Shown here in pieces: positions 11,150 through 19,800 of a stretch of 64,000 bases of DNA (its first letter is position 1; each line of letters starts with the position of its first letter). The DNA comes from Lachnospiraceae bacterium (lineage in GTDB: Bacteria > Bacillota > Clostridia > Lachnospirales > Lachnospiraceae): assembly GCA_910575035.1 (NCBI GenBank), contig CAJTDL010000002.1, positions 56,964 to 120,963 on the forward strand. Direction: 5' to 3'. The notes beneath the pieces were generated by a model. That model was not told where the DNA came from, ran no database searches, and saw nothing but the letters and a program-made list of their open reading frames with translations. Position numbers and translations under genes: made by a program.

Positions 11150-11216
11150 TTGATGCCATTCTACCACAAAGCTGCCTAAATTTCTATATGTTTTAAGAAT
11201 TTAAATCCATTTTACA
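11150..11216 (-). promoter_or_regulatory. Promoter block of the left defence cassette
   Basis: On the minus strand this block has an extended -10 (TGGTAGAAT, TAGAAT at 11163-11158) and an AAAACATATAGA stretch further upstream. It aligns along about 65 bases with 21057-21125, upstream of the right-hand cassette. Conservation in two decayed copies supports a real promoter. Bases 11072-11149 between it and the ATPase remnant show nothing else recognisable. Confidence 0.55.
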
Positions 11217-11224
11217 ATACCTAC

Positions 11225-11302
11225 GTTACTATTCACGGCCTGGAGGCCGCTTATAGCAACAATTCGGAGCGAAATTTAAAGTTTTGCTTCGCCCCCCCTC
11301 TT
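11225..11302. repeat. Dispersed intergenic repeat, copy A (half length)
   Basis: Starts GTTACTATTCACGGCC and carries the left half of the roughly 144-bp repeat seen at 41064, 42659 and 51916. It can form two stems (CGGCCT/AGGCCG region and the GGAGCGAA/TTCGCCCC region). It lacks the right half with the GAATGCGC hairpin. It abuts the stop codon of the P-type ATPase gene and may act as its terminator. Confidence 0.75.
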
Positions 11303-11304
11303 CC

Positions 11305-13320
11305 TTACAGTTTTTTCACAAACAGGCAGCGGATTGCATTCAATACCGCAAGAATCATAACGCCTACATCCGCAAAGATAGCCAGATACATATTTGCGAT
11401 TCCCACAGCCCCTAATGCAAGGCAGGCAAATTTCACCACAAGCGCCATCGAAATATTCTGGTAAACAATCCGCAGGCATTTCCTTGAAATTTTGATTGCC
11501 TTTGCAATCTTAAGGGGATCATCATCCATCAGAACAATGTCTGCCGCTTCGATTGCCGCATCCGAACCCATTGCGCCCATAGCAATGCCAATGTCCGCTC
11601 TGGAAAGCACCGGCGCGTCATTGATACCGTCGCCAACAAACGCCAGCTTTGCTTTGCCTGGCTTCACCCGCAAAAGTTCTTCTACCTTTTCTACCTTGTC
11701 AGCCGGAAGAAGCCCGCTGCAAACCTCATCAATTCCAAGTGAATCGGCAACCTGATCTGCCACTTTCTTCGCATCCCCAGTCAGCATAACGGTTTTTTCT
11801 ACCCCGGCTTTCTTTAATTCCGCAACCGCCGCCTTGGAATGAGGTTTTATAATATCGGAAATTACGATATGTCCCGCATATTTCCCACCTATCGCCATGT
11901 GAATAATTGTACCTGTCTGATGGCAATCCTGATAAGGAATGTTTAAGCGCTTCATCAATTTGTCATTACCGGCAGCAACATTTATGCCGTCTACTTTTGC
12001 AGTCACGCCATTTCCGCTGATTTCCTGTATATCCGCCACACGGGTTCTGTCAATTTCTTTTCCATATGCCCGCTGTAAGCTCTTGCTGATTGGGTGGGAA
12101 GAAGCGCTCTCTGCAAGAGCCGCATATTCCAACAGTTTCTCATTCTCTATGGCAGCGTGATGGATGCCGTTTACTTCAAAGACACCCTTTGTCATCGTTC
12201 CGGTTTTGTCAAAAACAACATACTTGGCTTGCGAAAGGATTTCCAGATAGTTGGAACCCTTTACCAGCACGCCCTCTTTGCTTGCGCCTCCTATTCCTGC
12301 AAAGAAACTCAAAGGAATACTGATAACAAGCGCACAGGGGCAACTGATAACAAGGAATGTCAATGCCCGGTAAATCCAAACACCCCAATCAGCAGACAGT
12401 CCCATAAAAAGCATTCTGATAATTGGAGGAAGCAATGCCAACGCCAATGCTGAATAGCAGACAGCTGGAGTATAAACCTTCGCAAACTTCGAGATAAAAT
12501 CTTCTGATTTTGATTTGCGGGAGCTTGCATTTTCTACCAAATCCAAAATCTTAGAAACCGTAGATTCTCCAAATTCCTTTGTTGTCTGTATCTTCAATAC
12601 CCCTGTCATACTGATACATCCGCTGATGACTTCATCACCGACTTTTGCCTCCCTGGGCAGGCTTTCCCCAGTCAATGCACTGGTATTCAGACTGGAAGCC
12701 CCCTCAACTACACTGCCGTCAATCGGCACTTTCTCGCCTGGCTGCACAACGATTATGCTGCCAATCCCTACCTCATCCGGATCAACCTGCTCTAATTTCC
12801 CATTTCTCTCAACATTTGCATAATCAGGACGTATATCCATCAGGTTGCTGATATTGCGGCGGCTCTTGCCCACAGCATAACCCTGAAACCATTCCCCAAT
12901 CTGGTAAAACAGCATAACGGCAATCGCTTCCAGATAATCACCGTTCTCATAAATAGCAAGCGCCATCGCCCCAATCGTAGCCACTGCCATCAGAAAACTT
13001 TCATCAAATACCTGACGGTTTCTGATGCCTTTTGCCGCTTTCCTTAAAATGTCATATCCAATGATAAAATAATTGATCAGATAGCACGCAAAGCGAATCC
13101 ACCTTCCTGCGGACGGAAATAAATAACTGTCAGCCGTATCAAACCTCTCTGCTGGGACAAACTGGAGCGCCAGTAAGATTCCGGCGCTAATCAAAATACG
13201 AACCATCATAACCCTTTGTTTTTTTGTCATACCATCCTTGCGGCTGCCGACAAAAATAAGAAGTACAGCAGCCATTATAATAACAAGTGTCAGCAATATG
13301 CTGATTACGAATTCCTGCAT
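11305..13320 (-). CDS. P1B-type ATPase exporting Zn/Cd/Co-type metals
   Basis: A 671-residue heavy-metal ATPase that pumps divalent metal out of the cytoplasm using ATP. It shows the phosphatase motif TGES, the membrane CPC metal site (VISCPCALVIS), the phosphorylated DKTGT, the SSHPI ATP-binding motif and the hinge GDGINDAP. These are ZntA/CadA-like rather than copper-type features, although exact specificity is uncertain. There is no N-terminal HMA domain; a separate HMA protein is encoded just upstream. ATG 13320 (MQEFVIS) is chosen because AAAGGAG lies 8 bases before it. It is the second gene of a probable two-gene operon. Confidence 0.9.
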   Translation of the reverse strand: MQEFVISILLTLVIIMAAVLLIFVGSRKDGMTKKQRVMMVRILISAGILLALQFVPAERFDTADSYLFPSAGRWIRFACYLINYFIIGYDILRKAAKGIRNRQVFDESFLMAVATIGAMALAIYENGDYLEAIAVMLFYQIGEWFQGYAVGKSRRNISNLMDIRPDYANVERNGKLEQVDPDEVGIGSIIVVQPGEKVPIDGSVVEGASSLNTSALTGESLPREAKVGDEVISGCISMTGVLKIQTTKEFGESTVSKILDLVENASSRKSKSEDFISKFAKVYTPAVCYSALALALLPPIIRMLFMGLSADWGVWIYRALTFLVISCPCALVISIPLSFFAGIGGASKEGVLVKGSNYLEILSQAKYVVFDKTGTMTKGVFEVNGIHHAAIENEKLLEYAALAESASSHPISKSLQRAYGKEIDRTRVADIQEISGNGVTAKVDGINVAAGNDKLMKRLNIPYQDCHQTGTIIHMAIGGKYAGHIVISDIIKPHSKAAVAELKKAGVEKTVMLTGDAKKVADQVADSLGIDEVCSGLLPADKVEKVEELLRVKPGKAKLAFVGDGINDAPVLSRADIGIAMGAMGSDAAIEAADIVLMDDDPLKIAKAIKISRKCLRIVYQNISMALVVKFACLALGAVGIANMYLAIFADVGVMILAVLNAIRCLFVKKL

Positions 13321-13434
13321 GGTAAAAACTCCTTTCAAAATATGCTTAACTATTTAATTGTTTGGGATAAAAAAGACACCCCAAAACTGCAGGCAGGCAT
13401 TTTCAGGGTGTCAATGTGTCTGGGCAGCCCTGGT

Positions 13435-13653
13435 TTACAGGAAAATCTCGCAGTCCGGCTCCACTTTCTTACAGGCACCCAGCACGTTCTTCATGACGTC
13501 TTTCGGCTCCTGCCCTTCGTCAAATTCCACAATCATCTTCTGTGTCATAAAATTGACCGTTGCGCCCTGAACTCCTGCTGTTTTACGTGCTGCATCCTCC
13601 ATTAGGTTTGCGCAGTTAGCACAGTCTACCTCAATCTTATAAGTCTTTTTCAT
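13435..13653 (-). CDS. Stand-alone HMA metal chaperone domain
   Basis: A 72-residue protein with the betaalphabeta HMA pattern: KKTYKIEVDCANCANLMEDAARK, then GVQGATVNFMTQKMIVEF. The metal loop is DCANC, as in Zn/Cd-type ATPase domains, rather than MxCxxC of copper chaperones. It is followed on the same strand by the P1B ATPase, which lacks this domain, so it probably delivers metal to or regulates that pump. The ribosome site is AAGGAGG before the ATG. A strong promoter and a palindromic operator lie directly upstream. Confidence 0.88.
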   Translation of the reverse strand: MKKTYKIEVDCANCANLMEDAARKTAGVQGATVNFMTQKMIVEFDEGQEPKDVMKNVLGACKKVEPDCEIFL

Positions 13654-13686
13654 TGTAAAACCCTCCTTGTTATTTTTTAGATTCAG

Positions 13687-13708
13687 TGATTAAGTATTTA
13701 TTTAATCA
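13687..13708. promoter_or_regulatory. Palindromic operator for metal-export operon
   Basis: TGATTAA-N8-TTAATCA, a perfect 7+7 inverted repeat just downstream of the -10 box. Position and AT-rich form fit an ArsR/SmtB-type repressor (CzrA/CadC style). No such regulator gene is adjacent. Confidence 0.55.
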
Positions 13709-13718
13709 TCATAGGCGT

Positions 13719-13747
13719 AGTATAATACAGGGAGAGGCACACGTCAA
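13719..13747 (-). promoter_or_regulatory. Sigma-A promoter of HMA/P1B operon
   Basis: On the minus strand: -35 TTGACG (13747-13742), 17-base spacer, -10 TATACT (13724-13719). It leads into the HMA gene across the palindromic operator. Confidence 0.75.
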
Positions 13748-13919
13748 TATCCCTAAAGCATTCCTTGCCAAATGGGCGAAAAGTATTTCCATTTGGGCGA
13801 AATGCACTTAAACACTATCACGCCCTGCGGGCTTTCATATTTCTCCTTTCATAGGCAAGTCAAAGTTAGGATGGAAATTTTTCCACTGTTTGTCCATGAG
13901 CATAATTACTTATTCCTAA

Positions 13920-13962
13920 AATACCGGAAAACAGTGTGCATTTGCCACTATCTTCCGGTATT
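13920..13962 (-). terminator. Hairpin after coiled-coil gene
   Basis: Ten-base arms AATACCGGAA (13920-13929) and TTCCGGTATT (13953-13962), with an inner AGTG/CACT extension. On the minus strand it is followed by TTAGG, a weak T-run. It lies just past the stop of the coiled-coil gene. Confidence 0.5.
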
Positions 13963-13985
13963 AATTCTACACTAAAACGTTCGTT

Positions 13986-14645
13986 TTATTTTGTCTGGGA
14001 AAAAACAGTATGCTGTCTTCTGTATGTATCGTTGTCCTTCTGGCTTAATTCCTGCTCTACCTGCGCCAGTTTTTTCTCCAGTTCGCGGATTTTCTTTTCA
14101 TCCCCGGAAGCTGACTGGATCTGCTGCTCCAGAGCCTGCTTTTTTTCTTTCAGCTTCTTGATCTCCCGATCTACCTTATCTGTACTACCGACGCATATCT
14201 CTGCAGGTTTTCCCTGGCCGTTCCCGCCTACCTTCGGCTCTTTGCCATCTGCACCTTCCCCGGAACGCTCTTCATCTGCTTTCAGATCTTCCTTCTCATC
14301 CGCATGAGCAGCTTTTAGATCCTCTTTTCCGGCTGTATGGACAGCTTTCGGGTCATCAAAAAAGATTTTCCGGTTGCCGTTCTCATCCTGCCCTACCCGG
14401 TACAGCCCCGTAGGCTTTTTCCCAGATTTTTCACTGCTGATGTATTCGTCCTTCGGTTCGGACATTTGGGCTGATCCTTTTTCTTTTGCAGCCTTCTCTG
14501 CTTCCTTTGCCTTTTCCGCCTTCTCAGCGGCCTGTTTTTCCTCTACCCTTTCTGCACAGCCGGTTCTGGAATGCCCATAGTTTCCATTGATTTCCTGGGA
14601 TCTGCCGTATGGCATAAAGGTATCCTTTTGGATCTGCATTGCCAT
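13986..14645 (-). CDS. Coiled-coil protein of unknown function
   Basis: A 219-residue, highly charged protein. Residues about 33-60 are an Ala/Glu/Lys helix (EKQAAEKAEKAKEAEKAA), the centre has YISSEKSGKKPTGLYRVGQD, then FFDDPKAVHTAGKEDLKAAHADEKEDLKAD with a short repeat, and residues about 160-205 form a second coiled coil (REIKKLKEKKQALEQQIQ). There are no membrane segments or signal peptide. I do not recognise a function; similar small proteins occur in related bacteria by my recollection. It stands alone with its own ribosome site (AGGAGGAATA) and a downstream hairpin. Confidence 0.7.
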   Translation of the reverse strand: MAMQIQKDTFMPYGRSQEINGNYGHSRTGCAERVEEKQAAEKAEKAKEAEKAAKEKGSAQMSEPKDEYISSEKSGKKPTGLYRVGQDENGNRKIFFDDPKAVHTAGKEDLKAAHADEKEDLKADEERSGEGADGKEPKVGGNGQGKPAEICVGSTDKVDREIKKLKEKKQALEQQIQSASGDEKKIRELEKKLAQVEQELSQKDNDTYRRQHTVFSQTK

Positions 14646-14905
14646 AAGTATATTCCTCCTTTAATTTGATATTGTCAGGCAGCTGCCTTTACAGACAGCT
14701 TCCTTTTCCTATTTTCGGCTGAAAAGGCAACGTGTTAATCCATTTGCTGTGGGATGCTTTCTGGATGCTGTGGAATGAGCAGCAGCACATGGGCAAGTAT
14801 TGTTTTACCAGCATACCATATGCGTTTTTCTTGTATTCGCCTTCACCACATTCAGGAAGCATTGCTGACCGGATACAAATGGCCACCTCCCTCCGGACAT
14901 GAAAA
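14646..14905. other. Intergenic stretch, nothing recognised
   Basis: Apart from the ribosome site of the coiled-coil gene and the terminator at its right edge, no gene, repeat or site was recognised here. A possible 80-codon frame on the minus strand has an unconvincing composition and no ribosome site. Confidence 0.4.
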
Positions 14906-14927
14906 GAGAGCCGATTGCTCGGCTCTC
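14906..14927 (-). terminator. Rho-independent terminator of AraC-type gene
   Basis: GAGAGCCGA (14906-14914), loop TTGC, TCGGCTCTC (14919-14927): a perfect 9-bp stem. On the minus strand it is followed by TTTTC. It sits about 30 bases past the AraC-type gene stop. Confidence 0.85.
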
Positions 14928-14955
14928 CCACAAAACCTGTTTACTCAATACCTTC

Positions 14956-15810
14956 TCATTTTTCTTTAACAGGAATCCACACTTCTGCATAATACTCGTG
15001 ATCCTGCATCCCCATCTTGAAATCTTCCGGTTTGCTATAATACTCGATATTGTATCCTTCGGCAATCTCATATGAGCTTGCAGGCAGCCACTCTGAAAAA
15101 ATCTTACGGTTTACTTCCTGCAATGGAAGCGGCATCGGGCCACGGCACGGAAATATTGCCCAAGTATGCTCCTCGATTTCATGCACATCCAGCTTTTTAA
15201 CCTCAGCCTGTCCTGCGTCATAAGCATCAGCAATCATATAGCGGAACTCATTGCCAGCCATCTCTTCATCAAAGCACATTCCGTACATTCCCATCACAGG
15301 TCTTTCTTCTGACTGCAAAAAGACTTCATTCCAGAACTGCGGCACTTCCGCATTTGCATTCTCATAAGAGAAAGTCTTAGCAACGCCCATAACCTTGAAT
15401 GCCGGCTTCTTTTCGATTCTGTACTCCATCGTACTACCTCCGTCTAATGTTAATTTGATATGCAGCGGAGCAAATGATTTCAGCGTCGCACCGCCGCGCC
15501 TCACATCAGTTGGAGTACTTCCGTGGAATCGTGTAAATGCCTTGGTAAAGCTATCTGGAGAATCATAACCATATTTCATTGCGATGTCGATCACCTTCAC
15601 ACCCGATGAAAGAAGTTCCTCACCAGCGATAGATAATCTTCTCATGCGAACATATTCTCCAACAGTATATCCGCAGAGCATGGAAAAACCTCTCTGGAAG
15701 TAAAATGCGGATGTATTTACTTCCTCGGCAATCCTGCCTACCGTCAGATCTTCGGTTATGTTCCCTTCAATGTAACCAATGGCATTTTCAATGATCTTTG
15801 CCCAGTTCAT
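14956..15810 (-). CDS. AraC-family regulator with GyrI-like effector domain
   Basis: A 284-residue transcription regulator. Residues 1-105 are a two-helix-turn-helix AraC/XylS DNA-binding domain (DLTVGRIAEEVNTSAFYFQR ... YGYDSPDSFTKAFTRFHG). Residues about 125-284 form a GyrI/SoxS-effector type ligand-binding domain (MEYRIEKKPAFKVMGVAKTF ... YYAEVWIPVKEK). Proteins with this order respond to small, often cationic compounds and control efflux or stress genes. The start has GGAGGTGG 5 bases upstream. It follows the MerR-type regulator on the same strand. No obvious target gene lies beside it. Confidence 0.88.
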   Translation of the reverse strand: MNWAKIIENAIGYIEGNITEDLTVGRIAEEVNTSAFYFQRGFSMLCGYTVGEYVRMRRLSIAGEELLSSGVKVIDIAMKYGYDSPDSFTKAFTRFHGSTPTDVRRGGATLKSFAPLHIKLTLDGGSTMEYRIEKKPAFKVMGVAKTFSYENANAEVPQFWNEVFLQSEERPVMGMYGMCFDEEMAGNEFRYMIADAYDAGQAEVKKLDVHEIEEHTWAIFPCRGPMPLPLQEVNRKIFSEWLPASSYEIAEGYNIEYYSKPEDFKMGMQDHEYYAEVWIPVKEK

Positions 15811-15891
15811 CTGGCCACCTCCAACTTGATTGTGACTTCAGTATAGCGTTTCCGCCTGGAGGCTTCCCGACAATAACTGCTCACTTTTGTC

Positions 15892-16638
15892 CTAATTCAT
15901 ACAGGCATCTTTATTATCGCAATAAATCTGGATCGCCTTATCGACAAATTCTGCCGTGCCTTCACCGCCATACTCATCGATGTTTTTTGTAAAATCTCCA
16001 CCTCCGGAATACATCTTTCCTAATCCCCTGAGGATTTTGTTAGTACAGGTGTACAGATTCTCCGTAATGAAATCCTGTATCCTCTTTACAATATCCTGTG
16101 CCTCAGATGATGCTGGATCCTTGCTTCTCATTTCACCTGCCTCTTTAAAGAGCAACATGAATCTGTCAGCCAGAAGTTTGTCATCTTCATCTGTTCGGTT
16201 TTTCTGTTTCTCTGCAAGTTCTTTATATTCAGGTGTATTGCCATAAAGCTCCTTTGCCTGTCTGGAATATTCATCCAGTTTGCTTCTGTCAAAAGCCTTA
16301 AAATCCATATGCTTCACTCCTAACATTTTTATTCCAAGCGCAAAGTTCATTAGGTTTTCGATATGCTCTTTCTTCAGTTTAAGCAATTCTATCTGCTGTT
16401 CCAAAGCTTTTCCTCTATCGAAATCCGGACTGTTTATAATAGCCTTGATGTCCTTCAAAGGAAATTCCAACTCACGGAACAGTAAGATGTGCTGCAGGCG
16501 TTCCAAATCTGTATCGTCATACAGTCTGTATCCCGCATCGGTGTATCCCGTCGGATGCAAAAGGCCGATCTTATCATAATACTGCAGGGTGCGTATACTC
16601 ACCCCGGCAAGCTTGCTCACTTCGTGTACTGTCATCAT
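15892..16638 (-). CDS. MerR-family regulator, TipAL type
   Basis: A 248-residue activator. The N-terminus has the MerR winged helix (MMTVHEVSKLAGVSIRTLQY ... GLLHPTGYTDAGYRLYDDTD), followed by the dimer helix and, from about residue 125, a TipAS-type domain (EYSRQAKELYGNTPEYKELA, then DRFMLLFKEAGEMRS) that binds peptide-like drugs in TipAL. ATG 16638 is preferred because GGAGG lies 8 bases before it; upstream ATGs at 16653 and 16644 overlap the ribosome site. It is read from a promoter with the 19-base spacer that MerR proteins act on, so it is probably autoactivated. Confidence 0.88.
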   Translation of the reverse strand: MMTVHEVSKLAGVSIRTLQYYDKIGLLHPTGYTDAGYRLYDDTDLERLQHILLFRELEFPLKDIKAIINSPDFDRGKALEQQIELLKLKKEHIENLMNFALGIKMLGVKHMDFKAFDRSKLDEYSRQAKELYGNTPEYKELAEKQKNRTDEDDKLLADRFMLLFKEAGEMRSKDPASSEAQDIVKRIQDFITENLYTCTNKILRGLGKMYSGGGDFTKNIDEYGGEGTAEFVDKAIQIYCDNKDACMN

Positions 16639-16668
16639 TGGCATTTCCTCCATTCGCTTAGTAATATT

Positions 16669-16699
16669 ACTATAAACTATTACGTAACGTAGGAGTCAA
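16669..16699 (-). promoter_or_regulatory. MerR-type promoter with 19-base spacer
   Basis: Minus strand: -35 TTGACT (16699-16694), 19-base spacer containing TACGT-T-ACGTA, -10 TATAGT (16674-16669). The overlong spacer with a dyad inside is the hallmark of promoters activated by MerR proteins, here most likely the TipAL-type gene just downstream. Confidence 0.75.
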
Positions 16700-16876
16700 C
16701 ACTTTTTTCAAAATTCTTTTAGTTTCTTTAATAAAATCTCCTACAAAAGGATTAGGACAAGCCTTGTCATATGGTGCATCAGAAAGTGCAATAATGTCCT
16801 CACCTTCGCCAATTGGAAATCCCTCTATGTTTCGAACTTTATCAAGATCCTCTTTGGCAAGTTTTCTTGATTCCAT
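16670..16876 (-). pseudogene. N-terminal fragment of a second DNA methylase
   Basis: It begins 3 bases after the large ATPase gene. The first 50 or so residues (DLDKVRNIEGFPI, LSDAPY, ACPNPFVGDFI) match the start of the intact methylase at 7674-10214. From about 16720 the similarity is lost and the frame ends within the MerR promoter. The catalytic parts are absent, and the DPPY motif reads DAPY. It marks the breakpoint where the right-hand cassette was cut. Confidence 0.85.
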
Positions 16877-16878
16877 GT

Positions 16879-19800
16879 TTATTCCTCACTTTCCCTACGT
16901 TTCACAACGATACGAAGTTTTCCTGTATCCTTCCCCTTCGTGTATACTGACACAATCTCATTAATTTTTGCTTTAAAAGAACTTTCATCCATAGGTGGAA
17001 GTTCTTCCAGCTTATGCATTAGATCTTCCATCCCAATCACAACCGGTTCAAAGCCCTTCAACAAAGCATTGATGCTGTTGACGAAGAAATCATCCACCTT
17101 TTTCGGCAGCTCTCCAGTTAAGGTAAAATCATCAATCACCTTTGCTTCCTGAGTCTTTAGAAACTTCTTCTGATCTAGGATAATCGGATCCGACAATGTA
17201 TCCAGCAGTATCTTTGTCCACTCTGTTACCATTTCATCGATCCTATCTTCCATATGCTCCATCTGACTGGCAACGTTCTGCGTTTTGTCTTTCAGACTGA
17301 AACGGCAATGCGGACAAATCGGACTGCTCTTCAACTCCTGTGGTGTCAGGCTGTAACATACATTCAGCCCTGCTATATTCTGTTCTATTTCTGACAGCTT
17401 CGCTCCTGACAGGATTTCTATGCTGCGGAGCTTTCGCAGATTTCCAAGAGCCTGTCCTTCCTGAATCTTGCCACGACGCTTTGCATCATCGATGCCCAGT
17501 CTTTTCTTCTTATGCTCTGCAAAGTAGATAGCAATATATTTCTCTTTGATTTTCTCTAGCTTTGCTACGATCTTACTTGCTGCAGCATCACCAGTAATTC
17601 CGTCCATAATACTGTCTCGGATTTCTCTGAATTCGGCCTTGCCATCTTCAATAGAAGTCTTCAGTTCTGCACCTAAATTAATATACTCAATAGCGGAAAT
17701 GTAGGTGACGATATCCGCACACTCTGTCTTGAATGTAATGTATTCTGGAATCCTTCGCAGAAACTGTATCTGCTTCTCCAGTTCTTCTACTTCCGCATAA
17801 GACAAACTGAAATTATTCAGCTTCGCCGGTGTATTGAACTTTGCCTGGTAATTGCTGAATTCATTCTTCACTACATCCGCTGCATTCCGCATCATCACAG
17901 CCTGCTGCTGATTAGCCAAAGGTTCTCCCCACAATTCAAAACCATCTGTCAGTTTCCGTTCTGCCAGAACAGCATGATTACTCAATTCCTGCGCTCTTTT
18001 CAAAAGCTCTGCAACACCTTTTTCGCGGTCATTTGGATTGTCCAAAAGAGCTGGATTGATATCCAATATTTCAAACAACTTTTTTAGCTCTGCCATAGAA
18101 ATCTGTGCCGGTCTGGAAAGATATTTGAATTCATACAAATCAAACACACTGGTCTTCGGAACCTTACCCAGATTTGACGCGGTTAATGTACTTCCATCCC
18201 TCAGCGTGATCACTGCATAACCTGCATACACCAGTGACAAGAAAAGAATCGGCGTAAAAAGGAAATTGATTTTAAATTTCTTATCCACAAACATATTGTC
18301 ATTGGCCGGCTCAAAAATATCAGAGTAATTCAACACTCCCTGCGGCTTCAGCCCTTTCAGCATGTCAATATAGTAGGATGCATACTTAGATCCTTCTGGG
18401 CGTATCTTATCGCCGTCAAGAATTCCAAAGCTCTGCAGCACCGCTGTAGACTGCTGGCTTTTACGGCCTGCGAAGTAATCAAAAGCTGCCCTTACGTTTT
18501 CTGCCTGATTCTTTCTTGTAATCTTTGTCTTCATTACTGGATATCCAGGATAGATGGTTCCAAAATATTCATCCAAGCAAATGGAAGATGCCAGATCAAT
18601 GGTATCCTTAAACGTCATATCCCTGTTGTACTTGCCTTTCAGCACTTCGATCAGCTGTCTCATGCGGCATTTGTATGTCACATTGAAACAGGTATTCTTG
18701 TTTTCACTCAGATATTTCACTAGCTTCTTCTTAAGGATAGCTGCCTTACCAAGATACGCATCCTTGTCCTTGCCTTCACTGATATCTGCCTGAGCATTTG
18801 CAGCGGCATAAAGCCTCAGATTATCTTTAAAATCATCATTGCCCTGGAAATAGAAGTAAACTTCACCATCCAGGTTATGTAAATCCACGCTTACATCATC
18901 AAAGGGCGGCATGATATAAATATAGAAATCACGCTTCGGCTGCGCCGTGCTGCGCTCTCCTGGAAGTCCCATAAACAGATAACCTTCGCGGAAGATATTA
19001 TGAGAATCCCAGTTCAGGTCATACGGATAGATGTTGAAGCCATTCACATACTGACGGGCATCCCACTCCAGGCATCCATATACCACTGTATAAAAGTACC
19101 GGTTCAACTCGCTCTCCGCCATCATGGAAGCCTTCTGTCTGATCCGTTCATCATAATCAACAACCTTATCCACGTCGATGTAATACTGATTATTAGCCTC
19201 ATTATGAAAGATGAACTGACCGGAAACAGTTTTCATGATCTCTTTCAGCGTGGCATTCACCGCCCCCAGCAAAAACTCCGCATCCTGCTCTGGCATCTGC
19301 AGGTACAGACACAGGTCATCCTTCAGCTTCTCTGCTGTCAGGCCGAACTGCACATCCAGGCCGTTCGTAGTCAAACGATGCACACTCAAAGCATAGATAA
19401 TCTGCTTCGCCATCGGTTTATAGACAGCCTTTGTAAAGGATCTGCTAATGATCTCTTCCAGCTGTCCGCTGGCACCAACCACACGGCTGATCGTAACGTC
19501 ATTCTTCAGCAGGCCATTGGACTTTATAGCAGGCCAATAATTATCAAAAGAAATAACACCTGGTGCATCCTCAGGCACTTGGCTCTCAAAAATATCTTTG
19601 ATGGTAAGAGAGATATTCTTCAGTATATGCCTGTTCTCTATCACATAAATCTTATTAAAAACATCTATGTATGACGGATGAATCGGGAATAAATCTACAA
19701 AGTCCTCCATCTTGGAAGACATTCCGCTGTACAGTCCGGAGAATTTCTCCAGATGCTGCCGGATCATGGCCTTCTGTTCCGGTGTCTTTTTCAGGATACG

